Shown here in pieces: positions 45,153 through 53,510 of a stretch of 64,000 nucleotides of DNA (its first letter is position 1; each line of letters opens with the position of its first letter). Where the stretch lies: positions 47,178 through 111,177 of the forward strand of contig NZ_MLCL01000061.1 of the NCBI RefSeq assembly GCF_001942625.1. Direction: 5' to 3'. This DNA is from Mycobacterium syngnathidarum (lineage in GTDB: Bacteria > Actinomycetota > Actinomycetes > Mycobacteriales > Mycobacteriaceae). Below the pieces are notes generated by a model, which searched no databases, was not told the origin of the DNA, and was given only the letters and a program-made list of their open reading frames with translations. Both the position numbers and the translations under genes were made by a program.

Positions 45153-46394
45153 TCAGGCCAGCGCGGCGCCGCCCTCGAAATCGTCCGACAGCGCGGCCGC
45201 GAGTTCCAGGGTGCGGCGCCGGAACCGGGGCCGCAGCAGGTCGAAATGGATCTCGGTGCCGGCGGCGATGTGCTTGTCCCAGGGCAACACGAACACCCGG
45301 CCGGGCGCCACATGCTTCTGGAACTGATGCACCAGGTCGCCGGTGTCGACGTTCGGCTTGCCCGGCCCGACGTGGTTGACCACAACGCAGGAGCGGTTCA
45401 GCAGATCCTGGTAACCGTTGTGGCGCAGCCAGTCCATGGTGACCGCGGCCTGCCGGGCGCCGTCGATCGAGGCACTGGCCACGATCACCGCACCCGAGAC
45501 CGTCGCCAGCACTCCCCGGCCCGCCGGGGCGAACATGTCCGCCGCGCAGTCGGCCAGGACCAGGTTGTAGTGCTTGGAGACTGCTGAGGTCGCGGCATTC
45601 CAGTCGGCGTCGTTGAAGGCCCGGCTCGCGCCGCTGTACTCGTCGCTGGACAGCACCTCCAGCTTCGACTCGTTCATGCTGGTGAAGGCTCGAACATCGT
45701 TGTAGCGCGACAAATCCTTGGCGGCCAGCAGGTCGCCGACCGTCGCCGCGGACTGTCGTCCCACCCGGTCGGCCAGGTTGCCGCCGGCCGGATCGGCGTC
45801 GACGGCGAGGATCCGGTCGCCGCGGACCGCGGCCAGTACCGAGCCCAGCGCGACGGTGACGACGGTCTTGCCCACGCCGCCCTTCAACCCGAAGACGCCG
45901 ATCTGGTGGGATTCGCGAGCCGTGCGGCGAACCCTGGCGTACAGATCCAGTTCGTAGAGTTCGTCGCGGGAGAGCCCGAGGTTGAGGCGGGTGGTCGCGT
46001 AGACCGCACGCCGCCAGCCGCGGCGTGGCTGCATCTTGACCGAGGAACGCACGCCCACGCGAGAGAGGTTGTCGATGGCGCGCGCCTCGCCCGGTGCGGC
46101 CGCGGGGATCGGCTGTTCCAGGATCCAGCTTCCGGCCGACGACGATCCGCTGATCGGACGACCGGACACCACCGGGGGAAGCTTGGTGGTGATCTCGGCT
46201 TCGCGGGGAGCAGCGAAATTCGAGGTCAGCACTACCGGTGGCGTCGATACCCGGGCGTCGCCGTGCCGGGACCGCCCGTTCGGCAGCGCCGCGACCGGTC
46301 CGCCGAGCAGGGCGTCCAGCCCGCCGTACGCCAGCGGCTCCCTGGCGTGTTTGGCATCTCCGGAGTACATGAGCCGGTCGTCATCGGCCGACAT
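45153..46394 (-). CDS. EspI-like MinD/ParA-family ATPase
   Basis: A 413-aa protein. The N-terminal 130 residues are low-complexity and Pro/Ser/Arg-rich. The C-terminal 260 residues are a MinD-type ATPase with the deviant Walker A GLKGGVGKTVVTVALGSVL, Walker B-like LVLADCAADMF and DADPAGGNLADRVGRQS. The whole C-terminal part strongly resembles the ATPase domain of EspI (Rv3876) and its relatives, which lie at type VII secretion loci. No ESX gene is in this window. GAGAGG precedes the ATG. Confidence 0.85.
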   Translation of the reverse strand: MSADDDRLMYSGDAKHAREPLAYGGLDALLGGPVAALPNGRSRHGDARVSTPPVVLTSNFAAPREAEITTKLPPVVSGRPISGSSSAGSWILEQPIPAAAPGEARAIDNLSRVGVRSSVKMQPRRGWRRAVYATTRLNLGLSRDELYELDLYARVRRTARESHQIGVFGLKGGVGKTVVTVALGSVLAAVRGDRILAVDADPAGGNLADRVGRQSAATVGDLLAAKDLSRYNDVRAFTSMNESKLEVLSSDEYSGASRAFNDADWNAATSAVSKHYNLVLADCAADMFAPAGRGVLATVSGAVIVASASIDGARQAAVTMDWLRHNGYQDLLNRSCVVVNHVGPGKPNVDTGDLVHQFQKHVAPGRVFVLPWDKHIAAGTEIHFDLLRPRFRRRTLELAAALSDDFEGGAALA

Positions 46395-46556
46395 GTTTAC
46401 CTCTCAATCGCTCACTCACCGCCGGCACATCCCGGTTGACGCACCGGCCGCGTCGATTGTCCGCGCGAGTTTCACTTGCAAACAGACCTGCATTATTGCC
46501 CACAACGTCGATGACAACCACCGCCCCGCATGCTCCTGGGCGGCACAGCTACCAGC
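46395..46556. other. Gap between esterase and MinD-like genes
   Basis: This 162-base stretch between two minus-strand genes must hold the MinD-like promoter. I see no clear -10/-35 pair, no strong palindrome and no coding frame in it. Confidence 0.4.
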
Positions 46557-47480
46557 TCAACCGTGCAGCGCGCGGCGCAGCGCGGCGCCCTGCAGCGCAA
46601 AGAGTTGTTGACTGACCTCCCAGTCCGGAAGCAGCGAATCGAAGCCGTGGCAGGTCCCCGGGAACAGATGGAGTTCGGTGGCAACGCCGTCGGCCAACAG
46701 CCGGCGTGCATAGTCGAGCGCCTCGTCACGCAGCGGGTCGAGCTCCGAACAGGTGATCAGCGCCGGCGCCACACCCGCCAATCCCTCGGATCGGGCGGGC
46801 ACCGCTGACTCCGGCACCTCCCGCCCGCCGGCATAATGTCGCCACATCGCGCCGGTGGCCGGGCCGTCGAAACCGGGGGTGTCGGTGAACTCCTCCTTCG
46901 ACCGGGTGAGCCGGTCGTCGAGCACCGGCTGGTGCAGGGCCTGGAACACCACCGGCGGCGCCGAGCCGGCTGCGGAGTACTGCGCCAGCAGCGCTGCCAG
47001 AGCCCCGCCGGCGCTGCTGCCGGCGACTGCGATACGCGCCGCGTCGATGCCGAGCTCGTCGGCCAGTGTGGCCGCCCAGTTGAGCACCACCGTCGCGTCG
47101 TCGACGGCAGCCGGATAGGGATGCTCGGGCGCCAATCGGTAATCCATCGCGATCACCGTGCAGCGGGCCCGCCGAGCCAACTCCACACATTGAAGCTGGT
47201 CGGTGTCGAGGTTGCCGAGGACGAACGCGCCCGAATGGCAGTAGAGAACCGCGGGCGACGGCGACGGCCCGCCCCGATAGATCCGCACCGGGATCGTGCG
47301 CCGTCCGAGCGCGACGCGGGCCCCGACGATCTCCACCCCCGGGGTGTCAAGGACCTGCGCGGCGTCGCGTCGGCGCTGATCCAGCGAGGCACGCACCACG
47401 CCCAACTGGTCGGTGGCCAAATCGGTGCGTGCCTCGGCAAACCCCCGCAGTGCGGGGTCGAGGCGCTCCAGCCAGGCCAT
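46557..47480 (-). CDS. Hormone-sensitive-lipase-family esterase
   Basis: A 307-aa alpha/beta hydrolase. The oxyanion segment is YCHSGAFVLGNLDTDQLQ, with CHSGA where the family usually has HGGG. The nucleophile elbow is AGSSAGGALAALLAQY, Asp is in ELDPLRDEALDYARRL, and His is in GTCHGFDSLL. Last gene of the seven-gene operon, it starts three bases after the monooxygenase stop. Together they suggest that the ester or lactone made by Baeyer-Villiger oxidation is cleaved here. Confidence 0.88.
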   Translation of the reverse strand: MAWLERLDPALRGFAEARTDLATDQLGVVRASLDQRRRDAAQVLDTPGVEIVGARVALGRRTIPVRIYRGGPSPSPAVLYCHSGAFVLGNLDTDQLQCVELARRARCTVIAMDYRLAPEHPYPAAVDDATVVLNWAATLADELGIDAARIAVAGSSAGGALAALLAQYSAAGSAPPVVFQALHQPVLDDRLTRSKEEFTDTPGFDGPATGAMWRHYAGGREVPESAVPARSEGLAGVAPALITCSELDPLRDEALDYARRLLADGVATELHLFPGTCHGFDSLLPDWEVSQQLFALQGAALRRALHG

Positions 47481-47483
47481 GGC

Positions 47484-49016
47484 TCAGCCGTCCGTCCGAT
47501 CGGCGGCCGCGGTGACCTCGGCCGGATAGTTGGTGGGCGGTTCGAAAGTGTAGTCGGCGGACCGGAACCGCCGTGTCATCGTCCAGAATGCGCGGGCACT
47601 GCGCGGCCACTGGGTGACCACCCGTCCGCTCGGTGCCCGGAAATAACTGCTGCACCGGGTCAGCCACACCGTGCCCTGCATCCACCGGTCGATGTCGGCC
47701 AGGAACGCGGCCACGGCACTGGGACGTACCGCCAGATATGACTTGCGTTTGCGCCGAAGGTGTTTCAGGGCCCGCACCACGTAGCGAGCCTGCGCCTCCA
47801 GGATGAAGATCACGCTGTTGGAGCCGACGTTGGTGTTGGGCCCGTAGAGCATGAAGAAGTTGGGGAAACCGGGCACCGCCATCCCCAGGTACGCGAATGC
47901 CCCGTCGCTCCAGGTGTCGTGCAGCGATACCCCGTGCTCCCCGATCACCTCGATCTGTCCCAGGTAATCGGCGGCGGCATAGCCGGTCGCGCACACCACC
48001 ACGTCGACGTCGAGCTCCCGACCGTCCTCGGTGACCAGCGACCGGGCCCGCAGCGCACGGGCCGGGCTGGATACCACCTCGACGTTCGGCTTCGTCAGGG
48101 TTGCGATGAAATCCGGCGAGAACACCAGTCGCTTGCAGCCCAGCGGATGGTCCGGGGTGAGCCGGGCCCGCAGTTCCTCGTCGGCCACGGTGGATTCGAG
48201 AAGGCCCAGCGCCAGGGCCTTGAACTGCTGGGTCTTGTCACTGCCATTTTCGATGACGGCGATGTTGGACTCGCTTCGCAGCCAGAGCCGGGTCCGGTAG
48301 ATCTTCTTCGCGAACGGCACGTGGGCGAACAACCAGCGTTCCCGCTCGGTATACGGACGGTCGGGTTTCGGCAGCACCCAGGTTGCCGACCGCTGCACCG
48401 AGTACACCTTCTCGGCGACCTTTGCCATTTCCGGAACTACTTGTGAGGCAGTCGATCCGGTACCGAGTACGGCCACCCTGGCACCTTCGAGGTTCACGTC
48501 GTGGTCCCAGTCGGCGGTGTGCATGACCGTTCCCGTGAACGGTTCCTCGGCCACCAGGTCGGGTTGCAGTGGCTGGGTGAACAGGCCGATCGCCGAGACC
48601 ACGACGTCGAAACGATGCCGCGTTCCCGCCGCCGTGGTGAGCACCCAATTGGCGGCGCCGGCATCCCAGCGCGCCGCGGTGATCTCGGTGTTCAGTCGCA
48701 GATGCGGGCCCAGACGGTAGCGCTGTGCACACCGCTCGAAGTACGCCAGGATCTCCGGTTGTCCGGCCCACAACCGGCTCCAGTCGGCGTTGAGATCGAA
48801 GGAGTACGAGTACAGGTGCGACTTCACGTCGCAGGCCAACCCCGGATAGGTGTTGATCCGCCAGGTTCCACCGACCCCGTCCTCGCGGTCGAAAATGGTG
48901 AAGTCGTCGAAACCTGCCTTCTTCAGGAAGATTCCGAGCGCCAGACCGCCTGGTCCGGCTCCGATGATCCCTACAGACGGTGAGACCGACACCGGCCCTA
49001 TCCGATCTGCAGACAT
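47484..49016 (-). CDS. Baeyer-Villiger flavin monooxygenase
   Basis: A 510-aa FAD/NADPH enzyme. FAD motif GIIGAGPGGLALGIFLKKAG is at the N-terminus. The Baeyer-Villiger fingerprint FxGxxxHxxxW is present as FTGTVMHTADW. The NADPH motif is VAVLGTGSTASQVVPEMAKV, and the distal motif is DVVVCATGYAAADY. It inserts oxygen next to a ketone, giving an ester or lactone. The ATG at 49016 overlaps the SDR gene by 19 bases; a GTG at 48992 (VSVSPSVG) would leave a 5-base gap and is equally possible. Confidence 0.9.
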   Translation of the reverse strand: MSADRIGPVSVSPSVGIIGAGPGGLALGIFLKKAGFDDFTIFDREDGVGGTWRINTYPGLACDVKSHLYSYSFDLNADWSRLWAGQPEILAYFERCAQRYRLGPHLRLNTEITAARWDAGAANWVLTTAAGTRHRFDVVVSAIGLFTQPLQPDLVAEEPFTGTVMHTADWDHDVNLEGARVAVLGTGSTASQVVPEMAKVAEKVYSVQRSATWVLPKPDRPYTERERWLFAHVPFAKKIYRTRLWLRSESNIAVIENGSDKTQQFKALALGLLESTVADEELRARLTPDHPLGCKRLVFSPDFIATLTKPNVEVVSSPARALRARSLVTEDGRELDVDVVVCATGYAAADYLGQIEVIGEHGVSLHDTWSDGAFAYLGMAVPGFPNFFMLYGPNTNVGSNSVIFILEAQARYVVRALKHLRRKRKSYLAVRPSAVAAFLADIDRWMQGTVWLTRCSSYFRAPSGRVVTQWPRSARAFWTMTRRFRSADYTFEPPTNYPAEVTAAADRTDG

Positions 49017-49744
49017 TGGCCGCCGTCGACGATGAGCTCCGAGCCGGTGATGAACGCCGCCTGGTCCGACAACAGGAAGGCGACCACGTCGGCCATCTCG
49101 CTCGGCTTGCCCAGCCGCCCCAACATCGCCCGCTGCGCCAGCCGGGCCTGGGTGGGCTCGTCGAGCATCGGTGTTTCGACGGGGCCGGGAAAGATCGCGT
49201 TCACCCGGATCCCGTCCCGCCCGAGCTCGGCGGCGGCCACCTGGGTGAGCCCGCGCAGCGCCCACTTCGATGAGCCGTAGGCAGCGTGGCGTGGAAACGG
49301 ACGGATCGCACCGGTGCTGCAGGTGTTCACCACCGCGGCGTTGTCCGCCCGCCGCAGCGGTTCGAGCGCGGCCTGCAGTCCCAGGAAGGGCCCCAGGCAA
49401 TTCGCCCGCCACAAACCCTCGAAGCCGCTCGGGGTCTCCTCTGCGATCGAGGCACTGTGCAGCACACCGGCGTTGTTCACCAGTGCGTTGAGCCCGCCGA
49501 AGCGTGACACGGTGGCCGCCACTGCCGCCTGCCAGTGCTCGGGCGACGTCACGTCCAGTTCGACCGCCAACACACTGTCGCCGAATTCGGTTGTAGTAGG
49601 GACGAGTTCGTCGATCAGGTGATCCCCGGCGGTCACGTGGTAACCGTCGGTCACCAGTCGGCGCACGATGGCCGCGCCCTGGCCCCGCGCGGCCCCCGTC
49701 ACCAGTGCGACCCGGTCCCCGCCCGGTGCTGCTGCTGCGTTCAG
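48998..49744 (-). CDS. SDR-family dehydrogenase with probable CTG start
   Basis: A classical SDR of 248 aa if read from CTG 49744. The glycine motif is VALVTGAARGQGAAIVRRL. The catalytic part has LVNNAGVLHSASIAEE, Ser in VVNTCSTGAIR and Y-x3-K as YGSSKWALRGL, and the end reads ELIVDGGQCLQIG. The only standard start, GTG 49702, would begin at VTGAARG and remove the first beta strand. CTG 49744 overlaps the aldolase stop as CTGA, in keeping with the coupled starts of this operon. It probably oxidises an alcohol to the ketone used by the monooxygenase. Confidence 0.8.
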   Translation of the reverse strand: MNAAAAPGGDRVALVTGAARGQGAAIVRRLVTDGYHVTAGDHLIDELVPTTTEFGDSVLAVELDVTSPEHWQAAVAATVSRFGGLNALVNNAGVLHSASIAEETPSGFEGLWRANCLGPFLGLQAALEPLRRADNAAVVNTCSTGAIRPFPRHAAYGSSKWALRGLTQVAAAELGRDGIRVNAIFPGPVETPMLDEPTQARLAQRAMLGRLGKPSEMADVVAFLLSDQAAFITGSELIVDGGQCLQIG

Positions 49745-50526
49745 TTGTAGCCTCCTCGTTCGGTGGCCGGTACGGCCTGTCCTACGGCTTCGTTGAGATG
49801 CTCGGCGGCGCCGCGGCGCAACGCCTGCGATTCCGAGGCCAGGGTGATCATCTGGAAACCCAAGCCGGCCATCACGTTTCCGAGCCTGCCTGTGCCGGCG
49901 TGGATTCCGGCGACCAGCCCGGCCGCGCGCGCAGCGGCCTGGATCTTGACCATCGCCGCCCGCACCTCGGGGTGGGTCCAGGCGTCGGAGAGTTGGTACC
50001 CCATCGAAATGGCCAGGTCCGCCGGGCCCACGTAGATCCCGGTGAGCCCGGGCACCGCCGAGATTTCGTCGGCGGCGGCCAGGCCCTGTGCCGTCTCGAT
50101 CATCGCGAACACGCTCACCCGGCCTTCCAACTCGGCGGTGTCATGTCCCAGACTCGCCCGTAGCGGCCCGAAGCTGCGGACGCCGGCCGGGGCGTACCGG
50201 GTGGCTGCGACCGCCGCAGCGGCCTGATCGGCTGATTCCACCATGGCGATGATCACCGCGTCGGCACCCGCATCGAGCACCCGGCCGATCGGCGCCGGAT
50301 CGGCCGAGGGAAGTCGCACCGCGGTGGCGATCGGCACGTGCTCGAGCCGGCGTAGCAACAGTGCCACGTCGGCATCGTCGAGATAGCCATGCTGGACATC
50401 GAACCCGACGTAGTGGTATCCGGCCGCCGCGAACTCCTCGGGGCCCAGGATCGTCGGCCCCACCACCCAGCCGCCCCAGATCTGGGCGTTGGCAACCAGC
50501 GCGTCCTGCAGCCTGCTGGGGTTCAT
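49741..50526 (-). CDS. HpcH/HpaI-family class II aldolase
   Basis: A 261-aa TIM-barrel pyruvate aldolase. The metal ligands are Glu in FAMIETAQGLAAADEISAVP and Asp in IYVGPADLAISMGY. These enzymes split 4-hydroxy-2-oxoacids, usually into pyruvate and an aldehyde, at the end of aromatic or ring degradation pathways. Its start overlaps the MDR stop as ATGA. Its presence argues that the pathway ends in a retro-aldol step. Confidence 0.88.
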   Translation of the reverse strand: MNPSRLQDALVANAQIWGGWVVGPTILGPEEFAAAGYHYVGFDVQHGYLDDADVALLLRRLEHVPIATAVRLPSADPAPIGRVLDAGADAVIIAMVESADQAAAAVAATRYAPAGVRSFGPLRASLGHDTAELEGRVSVFAMIETAQGLAAADEISAVPGLTGIYVGPADLAISMGYQLSDAWTHPEVRAAMVKIQAAARAAGLVAGIHAGTGRLGNVMAGLGFQMITLASESQALRRGAAEHLNEAVGQAVPATERGGYN

Positions 50527-51491
50527 CGGGTGATCGCGATCTTGACGCGCTCGGGCATTGGACGGCAGGCGAGTTCGAACGCCGCCGGCACGTCGTCTGA
50601 GCCGAAAGTGTGGGTGACGTAGGCGGGCAACAGGTCGGGATGCTCGCGGGCGAACTCGTCGGCTCGGCGCAGCACGCGCTGACGGTCCAGCGTCACACCG
50701 GATTTCAGGGTGAGGTTGTTGCGCAGCATGGTGCGCATGCTGATCGGATAGCTGTCGTCGTCGGGTACGCCAAAGTAGAACACCGTGCCGCCGAAGGCCG
50801 CGGCTTCCAACGCGTGGTTGAGCGTGGCGACCTGATGCCCGACGGCCTCGATGACGACATCGGGCTTGCCGTCCGGCCCCAGGTGCCTGACCCAGCGGTC
50901 GCTCGTGGCCCGGACCGTGTGATCAACGCCGAAACGGGTGCCCACCGAAGAGCGGTCCACCGGGTCCACCCCGGTGACCTGCGCGGCGCCGAACGCCTTT
51001 GCCACATAAGAGAAAAGCAGCCCGATCGAACCCTGCCCGATGACCGCGACGTGGCGGCCTGCCAGGTCCGGCAGTTGCTCGACGGCGTACAGGACGCAGG
51101 CCAGCGGTTGCAGGCCGACGGCGAGCTCCGGGGCCAGGGCCGGGTCATAGGGCACCAGGCCGGCTCCGTCGGCGATCACGCGTTCCATCAGGCCGTCGAA
51201 GCCCGACGCCCACCCGACCACCCGCTCCCCCGGCCGGTGGTCCGGATGCCCGCTCGCCACCACCTCGCCGACGATCTCGTGGATCGGAAACCCGTTCATC
51301 TCTGCGGCGCAGCATCCGGTGTCTCCCGGCAGTTTCCCTTGGGTACCGCGGAATCCGGGCAGGTCGCTGCCACAGATCCCGGCGGAGAGGAAATCGAGCA
51401 GCACCTGGCCGTCGGCCAACGATTCCGGCGATGGTTCTGAAACCTCTTGCCGCTCAAACGTATACGGAGCGACGAGCCGATACGACCACAC
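50523..51491 (-). CDS. Zinc-type MDR alcohol dehydrogenase
   Basis: A 322-aa medium-chain dehydrogenase. The GroES-like part has LSAGICGSDLPGFRGTQGKL with Cys at the catalytic zinc position, and GFPIHEIVGEVVASGHPDHR. The nucleotide part has VAVIGQGSIGLLFSYVAKAF. The structural zinc four-Cys loop is absent, as in many short MDRs. GGAGGTGTGAC before the GTG 51491 lies inside the end of the P450 gene. It likely oxidises a hydroxyl added by the P450. Confidence 0.86.
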   Translation of the reverse strand: MWSYRLVAPYTFERQEVSEPSPESLADGQVLLDFLSAGICGSDLPGFRGTQGKLPGDTGCCAAEMNGFPIHEIVGEVVASGHPDHRPGERVVGWASGFDGLMERVIADGAGLVPYDPALAPELAVGLQPLACVLYAVEQLPDLAGRHVAVIGQGSIGLLFSYVAKAFGAAQVTGVDPVDRSSVGTRFGVDHTVRATSDRWVRHLGPDGKPDVVIEAVGHQVATLNHALEAAAFGGTVFYFGVPDDDSYPISMRTMLRNNLTLKSGVTLDRQRVLRRADEFAREHPDLLPAYVTHTFGSDDVPAAFELACRPMPERVKIAITR

Positions 51492-51492
51492 G

Positions 51493-52722
51493 TCACACCT
51501 CCACGGGAATGTTGTTCCAGCCCCACTGAAAACTCGACGGCGGCCGCGACGCCGCGGTCTCGTCGATGTGGTAATCGGGCACGCGCTTGAGGAATTCCTG
51601 GATCATGATGGTGATCTCCAGCCGCGCCACGTGCACACCGAGGCAGAAGTGCTGCCCATGCCCGAACGACAACAGCCGCTCGATGCGCCGGTTCCACACG
51701 AAGTCGTCCGGGTTCTCGTACTCCCGTTCATCCCGGGCCGCCGAGCCCAGCAGGGTGATGATGCGCTGTCCGGGGTTGACGGTGGTGCCGTGAACGGTGT
51801 AGGGCCGCCGCACGGTTCGGGCGAACCACTGTGCGGGGGCACTGTGCCGGATGATCTCTTCCCGCGCGACCGGCACGTTGCCCTCGAGATCGGCGCGCAC
51901 CGCGGCCAACTGGTCAGGGTGCCGGAGCAACTGCCACAGCCCGGTCGCGGTGATCTTCGGGACCGTTTCGGTCCCGCCGATGAACACACCGAGCATCTGC
52001 ACCGCGGCTTCGGTGTCCCCGAAACCCGACCCGTCGGGCAGCCTGTGCTCGATCAGGGCGTCGGCGATCGGCACGCTGCCGTCGTGACCTTCCGCGCGCC
52101 GCCGCTCGATGATCGGGGTGAGGTAGGACAGGTAGCCGGGACGGGCGTTGGCCACCTCGACACCTTCGCCCGGTTGCGCGAGGCTGCCGGCATTGACGGT
52201 GGCCAGCACCTCTGGCGCGAGATCGACTGGTAAACCGACGAACTCGCAGACCATGGCGGCGGCGACGATCCCGCCGTAATCCTGGGTCAGGTCGAACGCG
52301 CCGCGCGGCAGCAACTCGTCGAGGCGCTCGTTGGCCAGTGTCCTGATCCGCTCGGCCAATTTGGCCGCCGATCGCGGTCGGAACTGTGCCGACGTACACC
52401 GCCTGACATCCTCGTAGATCGGTGAATCGAAGTTGGCGTGGAAGGGCATGGGATGCAGCGGCGGATCGGGTACCGGGCCGTTGTTGCGGTGTGCCAGAAC
52501 GTTAGCGGCCGGCAGCGTCCCCTCGGATGCGACGAAGGTCCCGTCGTTGACCCCGAGCATGTTCCAGATGTCCTCGAAGCGGGACAACGCATAGGTGTCC
52601 CACTTGTCGATGTAATACACCGGATATTCGTCGCGCAATATCCGGTAGTACGGCAACGGGTCGGACATCACTTCCGGATCGAACGGATCGTAGGTGAAGT
52701 CCCGCAGCACAGGATGATTCAT
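51493..52722 (-). CDS. Cytochrome P450 (operon copy)
   Basis: A 409-aa soluble bacterial P450. The I-helix oxygen motif is IGGTETVPKITATGL, the ExxR is EEIIRH with its following strand, and the heme Cys is in FGHGQHFCLGVHVARLEI. It hydroxylates an unknown hydrophobic compound with ferredoxin-supplied electrons. No ferredoxin gene is nearby. ATG 52722 (MNHPVLRDFTYDPF) is preferred to the TTG at 52728. It is the second gene of the operon, eight bases after the first. Confidence 0.9.
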   Translation of the reverse strand: MNHPVLRDFTYDPFDPEVMSDPLPYYRILRDEYPVYYIDKWDTYALSRFEDIWNMLGVNDGTFVASEGTLPAANVLAHRNNGPVPDPPLHPMPFHANFDSPIYEDVRRCTSAQFRPRSAAKLAERIRTLANERLDELLPRGAFDLTQDYGGIVAAAMVCEFVGLPVDLAPEVLATVNAGSLAQPGEGVEVANARPGYLSYLTPIIERRRAEGHDGSVPIADALIEHRLPDGSGFGDTEAAVQMLGVFIGGTETVPKITATGLWQLLRHPDQLAAVRADLEGNVPVAREEIIRHSAPAQWFARTVRRPYTVHGTTVNPGQRIITLLGSAARDEREYENPDDFVWNRRIERLLSFGHGQHFCLGVHVARLEITIMIQEFLKRVPDYHIDETAASRPPSSFQWGWNNIPVEV

Positions 52723-52730
52723 GGCCAAAC

Positions 52731-53435
52731 CTATTTCAGTGGCGAGGGCGGCAGGGCTGAAAGGATGGAATCCTCCCAGCCGTCGCGCAGCGCGGGGGCC
52801 ACGCTCATCCAGGTGACGATCTCAGCGGGCGGATTGCCCTTCCACGACGGGTAGTGGTTTTCGAAGCAGTCCCAGTCATCGTCGAGCGCCCAATAGTGGA
52901 TCACCTCGTTGAACCTGAAGGTGGTGATGAAAGAGCCCAGCCAGCGCTTACCGGTGCTTTCCGACCACGGCACGTACAGCCGCTCGAGCTCCCGGATGTA
53001 GTCGTCCTGGCGCCCGGGCTTGGTCTCCATGATCTCCTGGATCACCAGGCCCGCGCCGAAGTTCGCTTCCCTCAGCTGCGCGAGGGTCCGGTTGTACTTG
53101 CCGGCGTACATGATTCGGCCCTCACCGCGGGCTCCGACCTCGGACAGGTATGCCGCCCACCGCAGTGCCGGCTTCTCATGACTGCCGCCGGCTGCCTGCG
53201 CTTTCCCGATCCGGGCATAGTCGGAGAACGCGTCGATCTCCCAGATGATCGTCACCTGCGGCCAGTGCCCGTTGTAGGGCGTGGTTTCCCAGATCGCGAA
53301 CAATCGGGCGCCGAGATCCTCCATCATCGGCTGGTAGATCTCCCCGAACGGGCCGGTGAATTGGTCGGTGCGCCCCGACCCCAGGTCGATGGTCTCGTGC
53401 AAATACAGCAGCGTGTGGCCATAGAACTTCTTCAT
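52731..53435 (-). CDS. Hypothetical protein, possibly two alpha/beta-barrel (NIPSNAP-like) repeats
   Basis: A 234-aa protein, first gene of the seven-gene operon. Two halves each look like a ferredoxin-like alpha/beta unit: the first has KKFYGHTLLYLHETIDLGSG and PQVTIIWEIDAFSDYARIGK, the second GLVIQEIMETKPGRQDDYIR and HYWALDDDWDCFENHYPSW. Such barrels occur in small monooxygenases and NIPSNAP proteins. The assignment is tentative. ATG 53435 begins the conserved-looking part. It is divergent from the lactonase gene across the bipartite element. Confidence 0.7.
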   Translation of the reverse strand: MKKFYGHTLLYLHETIDLGSGRTDQFTGPFGEIYQPMMEDLGARLFAIWETTPYNGHWPQVTIIWEIDAFSDYARIGKAQAAGGSHEKPALRWAAYLSEVGARGEGRIMYAGKYNRTLAQLREANFGAGLVIQEIMETKPGRQDDYIRELERLYVPWSESTGKRWLGSFITTFRFNEVIHYWALDDDWDCFENHYPSWKGNPPAEIVTWMSVAPALRDGWEDSILSALPPSPLK

Positions 53436-53473
53436 CACGACGCCCCGATAGTTGACAGTGGCACCATGCGAGC

Positions 53474-53499
53474 GTGACACTTAGGGCGTGTTTTGTAAA
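53474..53499. promoter_or_regulatory. Bipartite element, copy a
   Basis: GTGACAC (53474-53480), 12 bases, TTGTAAA (53493-53499). It lies in the 75-bp divergent region of the seven-gene operon and the lactonase gene and ends 11 bases before the lactonase ATG. The eight bases GCGTGACA and the nine bases TTTGTAAAG are identical to copy b. AAAGG at its right end may also serve as the ribosome site. Confidence 0.6.
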
Positions 53500-53510
53500 G
53501 GTGTGTGGAG

